Assembly: GCF_032854445.1 (NCBI RefSeq)
Contig: NW_027018142.1
Coordinates: 1 to 64,000, forward strand
Origin: Liolophura sinensis
Lineage: Eukaryota; Mollusca; Polyplacophora; Chitonida; Chitonidae
Reading direction: 5' to 3'
Length of the DNA stretch: 64,000 bases
Made by a program: the position numbers and the translations under genes. Under the pieces are notes generated by a model. The model ran no database searches. It saw only the letters and a program-made list of their open reading frames with translations, and was not told where the DNA came from. Below, piece by piece: positions 19,459-32,466 of this stretch. Every line of letters starts with the position of its first letter. The stretch's first letter is position 1.

Positions 19459-20383
19459 TAAGTAATACTGTGTGCAAACCCTACAGGTCTAGTGTTTTGG
19501 TCATCTCTTTAGGAGACACAAAAAAACTCAGTTTTTATTCTGTTACAAAGATACATGTCCAAACAGTTGTAAGATATACTGGATGCCATAAAAACAAGAA
19601 ATTTAATCAATATAACCTCCATTTAAATAGGGTGTTCGTTCACTCCCAACTGAACGCATATCCAAAATCTGAAGTGCCTATCTTGTCCTTCATATGGCTA
19701 TTACAGTTGGTTGCCACAGAAACCAGAAATTTAAGCCAAATGACCCGAATTTATATAGGGTCTTAGTTCACCCTCAAATGATAATGTATCCCAATCTGAA
19801 GTTCCTATCTCAACTGATTTGGTTTCTATTCACAGCATGTCTTTGAAATGGCTATTATATTTCAACTGAGCACATCCAAAATTTGAAGTTCCTATCTCAA
19901 GGACTTTTGCTCCTATGGTGAGGAAGTCATGGATCAGAAATTGCCAGATTTCACTTGTGGTGTACATGTACCCATTGGTGTACGTACCACTATCACTAGA
20001 TTCAGCTGATTCAGACTCTTCGTCTAGTTGTTAATGCTGTCTTCTGTCAGGTCGATGCTCTGTCTTCTACAAAAAACATGAAAATTTGGTACACAGCAAG
20101 GGAAAAGCGTAGAAAAGTACAAACCTGTAGAAAAAGTATAATTCTGATCTTTTACATTCAGCTGAACTGTTCACTGTTTTACAGATAAATTCCTGACTGA
20201 GTTTATCTGCTTCAAAGGGATAGAAAAGAAACAGGACAGAAAAGTAATTGCATTGTTGTACATTCCCCTGTAACTGAATGTAATAAAAAGTGCAGATTAA
20301 AGTAATGTACATGTATCCTCAGCAAGTTCCCTGTAGGAACACATGCTCCCTATAAGAATACATGCTAATATAAAAACACTCAC
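19459..20383. other. Non-coding with a diverged tandem duplication
   Basis: At 19590-19900 a block of roughly 150 bases (ataggGt...ttcactc...AATCTGAAGT[G/T]CCTATCT) occurs two to three times in diverged form. A possible exon acceptor lies near 20068, but its frame stops quickly. Confidence 0.4.
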
Positions 20384-20443
20384 CTTTCTGACGTTGATGG
20401 TATGCAGCCATATGTTGCTTTGTCTCCATATTGCAGTTGTCGT
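20384..20443 (-). CDS. Possible extra exon downstream of the SET-like gene
   Basis: It is bounded by a TCATTCAG acceptor and a GTGAGTG donor on the minus strand, 60 bases long, open in two frames. It could extend the SET-like gene if exon 4 splices instead of ending. No homology was recognised. Confidence 0.22.
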
Positions 20444-21216
20444 CTGAATGAGCGACAGAAAGAAAAATAATAGTGTCATTTTTATCTTTGCATTTGATAC
20501 TGAGTTAATTCCTATAAGCTTAGAAGGAAGATTTTCGATGTCTCTTATTTCACATACAGTGAAAATACAACTGTTTACCAGTGGTACACACTAGTGTGTC
20601 ACATATGCACATCCATATTATTTTGTTTATCAGTACCACGCAATTTCAAAGTTGAACGTACACAAGTCTGTGGATATGTACATTTGTATACGGCTGTTTT
20701 GGAGAGTAAGAGGAAAAATATAGAAAAGTAGAGACATCACACTGATCTTCTTATGACCAAAACTTTTAGTATAAGTGTCTCACAGGTAAATAAGGAATCC
20801 AATAAAACTGATGAATATCAACTGAAACTGGTACGGGATGCACATGCAAGGAAGACCAAATGCTTCCATGAAATTTATCAGTCAAAATATAAAATGTACC
20901 TTCTTTTAGTTTGAGACACATTTATAGCAGCTTTATTTCATGAGGAACTGCATTAGCTTACCCTAGACTTGCTATTACCCCTGTGATATAACATAGTGGT
21001 TACCTGTGCACAGCTCAATACTAGGTAAACCCTACTGGTTTATTAGCATTGTTTAAAAAGCTATTCAATTCCAAACTAGGGGTCCAACATGTATTTTAGA
21101 AAAAAAATCTCTGCACTATGACTACAGCATTAACAGAATGGCATGAGGAAAATACACTGCTTTTAGTTGCAGAACTTACCATTCTGCTTTTCCACTAAAA
21201 GGGGAAAAAAATCCAG

Positions 21217-23562
21217 CTAGGACCCCACATTCTTGTCTATGGAATTTTTCCCTTTCCACAGCTTCCTTTTTGCCAGCCTTTCAAAGACATACTCCACAAG
21301 GAAATCTCTTTTGCAGAATTCAATTGATGTGAACACTCCTCCATTGCCTGAAATGTTAAAAAAAGACCTTCAGAAAACTCAGAAGTCAAACCTGACATAA
21401 ATCTTTATAACTTATTTCAAAGATTTAAAATATGTCACTGAATAAGATTACTACATCAGATCTTGGCTTTGAATATGTCAAATTGTGTTCACTTACATCA
21501 TGTACAAATATTTCTGATTATTAATAATGCAAAACATGACTTAAAAATCTTCAATGAACAATTCAGATTGGATATTATGCTGAGGTCACCATGTCCTGCC
21601 CAGGCAAACACATACATCACACTTGCTAACTAAAGATCAATGTGAATGTATTTGTAAAGCCTGGTCTAAATTCAACAGACTTCACCACTTTGTCCATCTG
21701 GTATGAATCTGGGATACAAATCATGCCCATATGAACAACACTGTGTTACAGACAAAACAATATTATCCTCCCTCTAAATTAGCTGAGGCGTCCAAGTATA
21801 AAATCTGGCCATCAATGAATGATTTTTGCTTCATGCAACATTAATCATGACTTCAGGTATATGATATCTGAAATCAGATAAAAGCTGTGAAGGTGGAAAC
21901 CAATTTACATACTGTGAAAACTTAAATCACATTTTCCTCCATTTTTATTACTTAATTGTAAATAAAACACACTGTAACATAATACTAAATATAAAAACAA
22001 AGCACAACTCACCATTTAACTGATTGATAGATCTGACTTCCAGTCCATCTTTATCAAGGTAACAATTTATATAAAAAATACAATCCTCCATTGGATTTGC
22101 CTTCCTCCTCCTGCTCAGCCACTGTTTGAAAAAAAATTAATAAATTTTATAAAGTACCCATGGTATGTACTAAGTTTTTAACAATAACTACGTAATAGGA
22201 GACCAATGTACTGTAAAAAAAGAAATTCCAAAACACTGATAAGAATTATATGTTTTAAGAGTTTTTACATTGATTTAGCAATGTGACAAGGTCTCAAATT
22301 AGCTTTAAAAAGTTGACGAATTAAATATGAAGCCTATTTTAATCACCAGTGAAATTACCCTATGTTCAGGATAGATTTTCAGCAGGCTTGATTTTATCTG
22401 AATCTCTGAAGTTCTGTGTCCGAGAATGGGATTGAAGCCACAACCCATGTCACCTATGATTGAAAGACTAGCGCCTTAACCAAGCAGCCAGGGCCCGCTC
22501 CTCAATTTGGATCTTGAAATGACTGACATACATATTCATTGCGCGTAACATTAATAGTATGGTTTGCAAATATTTACCATTTTTCCCTCTGCTCAACATC
22601 TTTCAATCTGCAAACAGAAAGTTATTTTCAATTACTCCACCCAAGCACAAAAATATACTGTATAAAAGCTGATAAACCTTAATGTGGATCTAGACTTGGG
22701 ATGACAACAAATTTATGCAGGATTCCCTGCCATTGTTTTAAAGATTTTCATGTGCAGCAAATACATGGAAGTCAAACCATCATGCACCATTAATTTTTAG
22801 TCAACATTTTAAGTCATATCTGCTGACATTTCTAGGCATATGTACACTAAACAAAACACCATAAAAAACACTGCATTACCAGTCCTAACATTTGCAAAAA
22901 GGGTTAGGTGGCTGGAGGCAACAATGGTGAGTATGCATCATTTTGTAGAATCATTTAGATCTATTGGCTTGTTTCTTTCTATGTGATAAACTGACAAAAG
23001 GAAATAACTAAAACGTAGGCCTAATGTCGGCAGAATTACTTCAACTTTCATGTGGCTGTTAATGTTGCGGTTAGCGGTAGGTTGTAGGGAATAGGTTGCT
23101 GTCTTTTGATGCCAAGCATTAAAAATGCGATTGATAGGTTGGCAACCCACAAATACAATAGCTCCCCAGAAATTGATTAATTGACTGAGTGACTTTATTT
23201 AACAAATTTTCATGCTAAGGAACCAAAAGACAATGGCATCGCATAAATGAAACGCGGAGACAGCAACTTATTCCCTACAAACTCCCATGTGCTAGTTTCA
23301 GCAAGCCCTTTTCGCGTCTTGTTGCTGTTGTTGTTGGGACGTCGAGGGAATGTGATTCGCAGATTGTGAAGCAATTAACCGTTTAACTGTCTATAATAAA
23401 ACAAGTACACCTGTTCCTAATTTGTAAAAATCTTTACAATCACACGGTTTTCAAACAATTTTAAGTAGTTATACAGAGTAACACATAAAAGGCTTACCTT
23501 AGATCATTCTTTCCCGATCCAAACTCTTCCGCAACTCTAAGACAGACTCGTATCTTGTGCAT
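21217..23562 (-). CDS. Small four-exon gene with a partial KMT5A-like SET domain
   Basis: Exons by splice signals are 23498-23562 (ATG at 23562, donor GTAAGCC), 22578-22607, 22013-22110 and 21217-21347. Together they total 324 bases, that is 107 codons plus stop, with matching phases at all three junctions (2, 2, 1). Exon 1 gives MHKIRVCLRVAEEFG; exon 3 gives CIFYINCYLDKDGLEVRSIN; exon 4 gives GGVFTSIEFCKRDFLVEY. The last pieces resemble the entry of a SET domain of the histone H4-K20 methyltransferase KMT5A family (short basic residue string, then G-x-GVF, then [K/R]-x-[D/E]F-[L/V]-[V/L]EY). The remaining SET core, including the NHS and substrate-tyrosine regions, is absent, so methyltransferase activity is unlikely. 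It may be a decayed paralogue or one with more exons than I find. Family assignment is by motif only. Confidence 0.45.
22405..22500 (-). repeat. tRNA-derived SINE fragment in an intron
   Basis: On the minus strand, CTGGCTGCTTGGTTAAGGCG resembles a tRNA A box and GGTTGTGGCTTCAATCCC resembles a B box, about 50 bases apart. No full tRNA cloverleaf or acceptor stem is present. Confidence 0.5.
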
Positions 23563-23802
23563 CGCGACATTAAACCTGGCTGTTGCAACGTGCGAGACAG
23601 CCTCGTGACAGTATTGCCAATAGTCGTTGCACGGCGCCGTGTTTTACCCCGATAACGTATATATGTTAGTAGTGCAGAAAAGACAGTGTTATTACAAAGA
23701 GAAGGCTACGATACATTACCACATTCCATACCTAAAGTATAGAGTAATTTATGGCCCTAAACTATAATTAACTAACCTGAAAAATAATTGTTTATTATTT
23801 AC

Positions 23803-23803
<1 letters not shown>

Positions 23804-23847
<44 letters not shown>

Positions 23848-23873
23848 TGTATGTATGTATGTATGTATGTATG
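23804..23873. repeat. (AT)n then (GTAT)n microsatellite
   Basis: A simple repeat of about 20 AT units is followed by about seven GTAT units. Confidence 0.95.
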
Positions 23874-23952
23874 CGACGTAAACAGCCAATATGCCATGTC
23901 AATATGGCGTCGTTTCTCGTGAATGCTGTACACAGTTTTAATCATTGCCCTA

Positions 23953-24628
23953 CCGATGGTAAATTAAAACAGGTCCGTTAGAGCTAAAAGCTTGCCGATT
24001 ACTTAAGACCAAGAGACGCTCTTACTGACAGAACGTTGTTTCAGACCGTAGTTGACTCTCTGTGACGGGTGTGAAACAGGGCGCTATGAATCCTTGTATT
24101 TGCTTGTAACGTGGTCTTCCAATTCTCATTCTTCTACTTTTTCTGATGTACCTACAACTAATGGTGCCTCACTCTCAGCCTACATCTTCTCTTGGTGTTA
24201 AGAGAAAAACAAATGAAGCTCTATTGGAGCTTCGGCTTGCTTTCTTGATTCTCACGACGAAAAACAGAGAAAGACCGGCGTCTAAAAAAGTCTTTGCTTT
24301 AGACAAATGTACTGAGGGTTGTGCTGAACGAAGAAGGCAGGTTACAGATTTCAGATCCAGATATATTTTGACTGTTCTTCGTTAATATTGAATGGAATTA
24401 TTTCAACAGCAGCGGAAAGAACTGCTCATAAGATGTTGACAAATCTAAAAATCCAAATATATACCCTGGCATGACAATGACTGCCGTGAAGCCACAAAGG
24501 ACGGTAAATGCTTCACGCAGTTTTATTAATTTGTCCTACTAATGATAATTTAAAACAGATCCGCCTTATTAGACCTAAAAGCTTGCCGATTACCAGGGGA
24601 CGCTCTTACTGACAGAACGTTGTTTCAG
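23953..24628. repeat. Pair of direct repeats about 590 bp apart
   Basis: A block of about 90 bases containing AAAAGCTTGCCGATTAC and TCTTACTGACAGAACGTTGT occurs at 23953-24044 and again at 24540-24628, at roughly 85 percent identity. The sequence between includes a 79-codon open frame (24146-24385) of unknown meaning. Confidence 0.7.
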
Positions 24629-24629
24629 G

Positions 24630-25639
24630 CATGACGTTAAGCGGTCTGGAACATGGTCATCACATAGAATACACAAGGATAATATTAAAGGCTTTCGATA
24701 TTAAGGGATCTGATTTGTTTTACTAACATTATATCGATCTTTGGTGAAGTCTAAACTGGGAGCCACCGTCTATTTCGTGATATGTTTGTTGTGAACATTG
24801 TCACTCCAGGCAATTGGCAGCGAAATCGGAGGTTTAGCCTCGAACACGGACGACATAGGCTTCGTGTCACAGACTCGAATCTCGTCAGATTCCTCCTCCA
24901 GGCTGAGTTGACTTTAAACATAAATGAAACTTCTGTTGTGTTCATATCACGAAACTGTGTAAAATTAGTATGAGAGACATTTATTGATGAGAGCCGTACA
25001 TGCTGCTGTTGAAATCGAAAGTGACTGTGTTCTAGTCTAATTTGTTATTTGGTTTTCTCCGTAATATGCACCAGTTTACCTAAATAACGTTTTAAGGCGT
25101 GTTTAATTGTAATCTATATACATCTGATCATGATATATCAAGGTATTTTGCTAAGTTAGATAAAAATCGCATGAGTTCCATAAACACTTGTTTCGTCTTC
25201 CACCTTCCTTAATTATTACCTCCGCCGGCACGCGGTAATACACTACTGTCCAGCTATTGTTAGCAGGCGGCTAGATGACTGGAGGATACAAAGTTGTCCG
25301 CCATTTCATGTCAACGATAATTTTGTTAATTCTTAATGCTGTTAGAATTGATCAAACTTCGAATGTGATAATTTTCACGAGCTATTTTGATGTGTGTTTA
25401 TACACATACATCTACCGCCAGGCGCGATATATTTATTTGACATGTCATGCTTTAATTCTTAATATCTTGATGCATGACTTCTAAATGTGTAACATAAATA
25501 CTTATCGAGCTTTCTTCTTGCTAATTTTGTAGCCGTTACGTCAACATCTCGCGCTCATCATGTGACTTCACAGCTTCATTCCAGCAATAAATCATATCAT
25601 CATTCACAAGGCACAAGGCGCGGCTAAACTACACAAGAA
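24630..25639. other. Host non-coding DNA
   Basis: No supported gene. Short frames on both strands around 24751-24973 overlap each other and show no domain. Confidence 0.4.
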
Positions 25640-27080
25640 GCTGATAGGGTGACCAGGAATTAGACAGAGAAAAAGTACACCCGAGAAGATACAACCCATG
25701 TCACATGTGGGCCCGGAATCAGAAAGAAACAAAACTGTCCACACCTGAGGAAATACAAATCAGGTTGCCTAACATCTTGACCAGGTGTCAGACAGAGAGG
25801 AAACGCACCACAGCACAGAAGATGGACACATGTGTCATGTAATGTGTGAATCAGGTGTCAGCCAGAGAGGAAACCCAGCACACATGTAAGGACCCAGTAT
25901 TACATGTAGAAAGCGAGGAAAACCATCTCTTCTGAGAAGTTACACATCAGGTAATGTGTGGACCCGGTATTAGAGAGAGAGGAAAATCAGCCCTCTCGAG
26001 AAGTTGCGCATCATGTAATGTGTGGACCCGTATAATAGCGAAAAGGGAAACCAGCTCTCCTGAAAAGTTACACATCATGTATTAAGTGTGGATCCCGTAT
26101 TAGACAGAGGGGAAAACCAGCTCTCCTGAGAAGTTACTCATCAGGTACTGTCTGGAACCGGTATCAGAGAGAGAGGAAAACCATCTCTTCTGAGAAGTTA
26201 CACATCATTTAATGTGTGGACGCAGTATAAAAGAGAGGGGGAAAACCAGCCCTCCTGAGAAGTTACACATCATGTAATGTGTAGACTGGGTATTAGAGAT
26301 ACTGAAAGACATGCCCTCCTGAGAAGTTATACATCAGGTAATGTGTATTAGAGAGAGGGGAAAACCAGCTCTCCTGTGAAGTTACACGTTAGGTAATATG
26401 TGAACCAGATATTAGAGAGAGGGGAAAACCAGCTCTCCTAAGAAGTTACACATCATGTTATGTTATTCGGGAGAGAGGAAAACCAGCTCTTCTGAGAAGT
26501 TACACATTATGTATAAGGCGTGGACACGTTATTAGAGAGGAAAACCAGCTCTTCTGAGAAGTTACACATGTATAATGTGTGCCCCCTTTTTACAGAGAGA
26601 GGAAAACCAGCTATCCTGGGAAGTTACACATCAGGAAATGTGTGGACCCGTTATTCGAGAGAGAGGAAACCAGGACTCCTGAGAAGATACACATCAGGTA
26701 ACGTGTGGACCCGTTATTCGAGAGAGAGGAAACCAAGCACTAATGAGAGGAAACCAGCCCTCCTGAGAAGATACACATCAGGTAATGTGTGGACCCGTTA
26801 TTAGAGACGAAACCCAGCACTAATAATAGGAAACCAGCCCTCCTGAGAAGATACACATCAGGTAACGTGTGGACCCGTTATTATAGAGAGAGGAAAACCA
26901 GCTCTCCTGAGAAGTTACACATCAGGTAATGTGTGGACTGGCTATTAGAGAGAGAGGAAACCAGCCCTCCTGAGAAGATACACATCAGGTAATGTGTGGG
27001 ACCCCATATTACAGACGGAACCCAGCACTAAGGAGAGGAAACCAGCACTACTGATAAGATACACATCAGATAACTTGAGT
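25640..27080 (+). repeat. Minisatellite, about 64-bp unit
   Basis: The unit contains GAGAGAGGAAAACCAGC, then TCCTGAGAAGTTACACATCA and GGTAATGTGTGGACCCG. About 20 or more copies are present, diverged at the left and more regular at the right, with some shortened units (for example near 26740 and 27020). Confidence 0.9.
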
Positions 27081-29019
27081 ATGTTGAACATGAAGTTCGT
27101 ATACGTAAAAATTGTGTAACCTTACTACATATGGTTGATAATTTTAAGTGTGTATTCCCACATTTCAGTAGCTCAATCATTCAAACTAGAATTACATAAT
27201 TCACTATCATTCATTTTTATTTCCAATATTTCTCAGTATTTGAAACACAAAGGACAGACAATGTCAAAATATCACTAAATCATACATATAGATGAATATA
27301 AATACAACTGACATCAAAATAACAGCACGCAGTTGAAATGGCACAATGCGCTAATAGATGACCTCATAATCTTGCCAACAGGTTGTCAAAGCTACAGTAC
27401 TAGTGATGACGGCGCTTCTTATAGTACATCAGGTACAATATAATTAAAAGACGGACAGCACAGAGACTGAAAAGCAGAGCAGCGACAACCGTGTGATGGC
27501 TGGCAAATGGTCACAGGTAACTGGCGAAATACGGCCTCTGGTCAATTCACCTCCTTCGGGGTTTTATTCTAACTCTTCATGTAAATGCATAAACAGTAGC
27601 AATTTACACATCCCCTAGCACCATGGCCTTAGCAATTTACGTGAAAAAAAATCCAATGATGTTAACTGCAATTCATTAGACGTCACTGGTCTAGAATTAC
27701 TCAAAGTCAGACTTTCACATTTGGAAATCAAAGATGATTTTCCAGCTGATTTTAGATGGACACTTTGTTGTGTGTTTAAACATACATGTATGGAGATTTT
27801 GAAGCAAAAACAATCTGACAAAGTCACACCTGGCAACATATTAAGCGGTTGGATACATGAGCTACACATCAAGTTGGAGACGAATCGTGGTCTTTGAGGT
27901 TAAACTTAAAATGTAACTATCTACCCATTCTGTAGAACACACATAGTGATAAGTGGCATTACAAGCTGGCTGTGAGTCTCTTACATACAGATAATGTCAG
28001 GGTGTATGTTATACATGTCAATTTACTTTAAGCACATGTAGGCCTACACATCTGGGTGATTTTAATTTAACATAAGAAAGAGACAACCCATGTTGTTGTT
28101 ATTTATACATGTATACAATAAAAGAGAATTAGCGCTCAGCAGATGTACAACTAAAACTGATCAGGTTTTTGAAAGAAAAATTGTGGACAGGATTGTTTAC
28201 ATCAAATTTGAAAAAGAAAATCAAAGAGAAACGGTGCAACAGCTATACACCTATGAGTTCACTGGACTAAGCACATCCAAGCCAAACGCTATCTATATTC
28301 CGAACAAAATCCATGAACAACTGACACACACCATACATATAATCAAGGTACACACGTGTATTAAGACAACCATATAATACAGCCAAAACATATGATTTCC
28401 ACAGGGTGAAATTATCACAATGTCACCATATATAATCACCAGATATGGTGTAATACGTACAGGATAGGGATCTACCTGGTCAGTGAATACAATGTCCAGT
28501 AATGCATATTATTTAACATCACAGCAATTACATGGAAATCTCGTTTAGAGGAAACGATGTAGCACCTCAGCCACTTTTTTAAAGTTTTAAAATAAGAGAT
28601 CAGATTCAGCCATTTAACTTCAAACAAAATGATGACTACAAAATAACAAATGTTTTGTCCCACAAAAATGTTTACGAAATAAATATAAGCCTTTGTCTCA
28701 CCCAGTACACACTTGGCATTCAGAATGCATATATACACCAACCGAAGGGCAGGGATACATGTATATGACTGATACTTCCTGGCGCTAAATTTGTAAAGTG
28801 TGAGCACATACAAACATCTACAGTGCATGGAAAAAGAGTAGCATTAAATTTTGTTCAAGAACCTCATGTAAATGTAAATCACCGTTGTTGTTGTAAATCA
28901 GCTGCAAATTACAGATACTGTAAGCAAAGAACTACATGCACTTACAATCTTACAACTTAACTTTGTCTATAATTTATACAGCCATTAGCTTAGTGTCTGC
29001 CCTGCTATTCTGGACCCAG
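27081..29019. other. Host intronic or intergenic DNA
   Basis: AT-rich with no exon or repeat that I can support. A 95-codon open frame at 28090-28377 lacks splice or domain support. Confidence 0.4.
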
Positions 29020-29215
29020 TTAAAGTATGTCAGAGTTTTATTTGTTTTGCATAGAACTAAAAACCTTCTGCCTAGTATTAGTACCTACCCCATGGAGGTT
29101 ACCGAGGTAACAACATGTTATGACTTCACTTCCAGCAACCACATCTCAAACAATTGGCTGTAGGTTGATTTTTCATATGTTGTAGAGAAAAGTGCAAACT
29201 GCATATACAGGTATG
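29020..29215 (+). repeat. Dispersed repeat, copy 1 of 3
   Basis: TTTGTTTTGCATAGAACTAA is followed by GGTTACCGAGGTAACAACAT and a TTGTAGAGAAAAGTGCAA block. The same order recurs at 30336-30535 and, inverted, at 54296-54404. Confidence 0.6.
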
Positions 29216-30335
29216 GCATGGTACCAAATGAAAGTTTAGTAGGAGATTTTAATTTTTGAGGTTGAATTTGACAAATTTACTGAATAAATAGTAAAGGAAA
29301 ATCAAAGAAAAAAAATCAAAAAACCCAGTTTTGCCTGATCATCTTTATTGTGATAAGGTCAAGTTGTGAGTGTCTTAACTTAACTGGACTACATTTTGGG
29401 TATTTACCATGGGTTATGCCCATCCCTTACAACCCCAAACCGGTTTACACGTATGTACCTCACACCCCAACCCCCTTCCTGCTATTTAAGCAAAATTTCT
29501 CCCTCACAGTTATGAGGCTTGTATTTCCAAATTTCACTTACACAGGTGAGTGTAAGATTGCATTTATTTGACCAGAACTAATTCAGCATGAATATATTTA
29601 GATGTAGCAAATTATTTTTATCACATATTCTGAAACACCTACATACATGTATGACACTTAGTATAGCAATGCACAATTATGTATTACAATTTTGTTGTAT
29701 GCAAAGTGACTTTACAACATTAAATATGCTAATGTTGTGTTTCAAAATAGGTCTGAAAGTTGATATGCTTCTTATTATTGATGAAATCTGGTTAAATGTG
29801 CTGTTCGTCCAACAATAATTATAAAAATTTGTTTAGTTTTTTAACTTATTTTTACAGGTACAAGTGGGGATAGGCTTAGCAATTTTTACAGAACTTCTGC
29901 ACAGCCAAGAAAAAGTGGTAAAATTTTAGCATCTAAAGACAGTAAGTGTTGCATTTTAAGGAAATACAGGGTAAATGTTCATTTCTGCAGATTTTCTTTA
30001 TGGAACAGAAATTTAAACCCAATTCCCCACAAAACATCCTATCCCAAACACTTACATTAGAGTATCAACCCAGGTGGACCACTACCCACAGCCCTGAAAT
30101 TTGACTTTTGCCATTAGCCATGTGAGATATTGGTTTTAGTGCCAAATTCATATAAAGATATCACTAACAAGAAATCTTAAAACTTTGTCCTGTTTATAGG
30201 TTAAACATGCGCAATTCAGGAAATTGTGTCGAAGATTTGACTCCAAACTGAAGTGGGACTGACTGGAGAAAACTGACACAGAGGCATTTGAGTTGTATTT
30301 AAGTCTATTTTGCAGCTAACATGTCTAAACAAAAT

Positions 30336-30535
30336 ACATCAGAATTTTATTTGTTTTGGATAGAACTGAAAACTTTTTCCTCATTGGTATTACTCACCTC
30401 TCTAGAGGCTACCAAGGTAAGAAAATGTTTTGACTTCAGTTTCAATCACTGCAGCGAAAAAAAAAATCGTAGGTTAGACTGTTGTAGACAAAAGTGCAAG
30501 CTGCATGTGGCGGTATGACAAAGTACCTGGCGAAA
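30336..30535 (+). repeat. Dispersed repeat, copy 2 of 3
   Basis: TTTGTTTTGGATAGAACTGA, GGCTACCAAGGTAAGAAAAT and TTGTAGACAAAAGTGCAAGC match copy 1 in order and spacing. Confidence 0.6.
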
Positions 30536-31085
30536 GTTAGGGTATATATATTTTTCACGTTGAAAAATTTAGGAGATTTACTACATAGTTATTATGGAAA
30601 ATCAATGCTCTGGCCTAACCTAAAATATTTTATATAAAGATACTTCTCCCATTTAGTTTTTTTCTTAGGAACTAAAGTTACATAACACAACAAGAGTTAC
30701 TCCATGTACCATGTTGACTATATCATGTATTGTCATGTATAAACTGTGACCTGTTTTGCTCAGTCACACTCTTGATTATGTTGATTTACAAGTCTCCATT
30801 ACTAAAAATAAAACTACCCAGTCATAATCTACCATGTATTTTGTCTGGAAGAAAACTGACATTGATGTTCAGGACAAGTCAGACAGACTGTGTATAACTA
30901 CACCAAGCTGTAAGCTTGTGACAGATCACTGACCACTTTGCAGAAGAAGCTATACATACTGAATTAGCCACACTGCTCACATTAACTAAAACACCTACAA
31001 AATGGTCATATATTTTTTAAAAAAAGAGTCTATTTCAACAAAATGTAATACTGTGGAAAAGATGTACTGAATAATTACCCGATGG

Positions 31086-31644
31086 TCAGGAAGTGCTTAT
31101 CATATCACAGAGAACTGGAGGCAGAGTTGCAGAGTGACCCGTTACCAGACGAGCAGACACAGATCCAGACCCGACAAACTCAACCGATGGCACGAGAGGC
31201 TCTGTGACGATAACATCACTGACAGTGTACATTACCTGGTTGTTGTCACAGTCCAGGACTGTCAGTGTGTGGTTATCACAGTCCAGGTACACACCCAGGT
31301 GATGAGGGCGTGTGTAACGTCTGCACTGTAGATAGCCAGGTTTGACCTCACCACCACCACTGTGACTATAACAATTGACCACATCCCAATGTACCAGGAG
31401 TTACGGCCAGCGACTGTCTCCTCACTCACGCCACAGCTCTCCTGTGTCACTCCTACATAACAGTCACAGCCATGTGAACAGGTGATGTGTATCTCCCAGT
31501 AGTACCTGTCCGTCTGGTAACGCCCGTCTGTCACAGCTCTCCTCCACCTGTCATTCCCGGACAAGCCCTTACCCTTTACCACACAGCCGCTGTCAGTGAT
31601 TCTCAGCTTCCTGTCGCCTGTCTCTGTGAATCTCAGCGTCGGCT
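31086..31644 (-). pseudogene. TRIM gene last exon: B30.2/SPRY domain with a frameshift
   Basis: The acceptor TTTTTGCAG precedes 31644, and the exon enters with two bases, matching exon 5 ending in phase 1. It reads PTLRFTETGDRKLRITDSGC, then RYYWEIHITCSHGCDCYVGV, typical of PRY/SPRY. Near 31375-31385 the frame shifts: the upstream frame runs on to a stop at 31262, while the next frame carries GGGEVKPGYLQC, YLDCDNHTLTVLDCDNNQV and a terminal EPLVPSVEF before TGA at 31086. Exon length fits one missing base. It could be an assembly error, a null allele or a true pseudogene. The SPRY domain in this family recognises targets. Confidence 0.7.
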
Positions 31645-32466
31645 CTGCAAAAACACAACAGGAGCAGCATGAACAACAGAAAATCATAAACACACGCTGT
31701 AAGACTGAGATGTAAATACCTGTACACATACCGTAGTTTTACCTTCTCAACACAATCTCTTGGACTAAAATGACACATATCGCTGGTATGAATGTAATTT
31801 ATACACGGATCTCTGTCATTTTCAGCCAGTTTAAGAGTTGAGTTTCGACAAGAACTGGATCCATCACTAAATGACGGGTACGACAGAGACCAAGTACTGG
31901 GTTAAAATACAGACTTTTAACGCTCTAATTTGTTTGAAGCTTATCACTTACAACAAGAACAATACCTTCCTCTATCCGACACAGGGTTTTAGTTGTCAGT
32001 TATAGCACATATGAGCACACAATTCACTATGAAGCTGTAGTAGGCCTGTTGGTGTAACGAGCTACCGAAGCCGTCCGTGTAGTAGGGGAGGTAACTCGCC
32101 ACACATAACTTGCCAAGTAACATTGCCCCCAAAGACTATTTAATCCATCAGAATAACTAGTAGTAAAAAAGTATTGCATTCAGTTTTCGTCAATAGATTT
32201 TTTAAAAGAGAGGTAATATATTTAAATATTAAAAACAAACTTTTATCAAGCGAGGAAATACATCTAGATCAACAATTATTTCTATATCCAAAATGGAACC
32301 TTTTACCCTTTATTATTGATAATGAAACAAATATGAGGGTTGTTTTCTCTCTGAAATAAGTGTTTGACTACATTTGAATCTAGCAAATAATGGTGAGTTT
32401 TTACTTGGATACTTGTTAAAAAATTAAGAGACATGACATATATTCTGTTATCAGATATATGTTAAA

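Noticed and set aside
24146-24385. 79-codon plus-strand frame
   Set aside because: It has an ATG but no recognisable domain or splice context, and it lies between two direct repeats; not enough to call a gene.
28090-28377. 95-codon plus-strand frame
   Set aside because: Polar AT-rich composition with no homology or exon signals.
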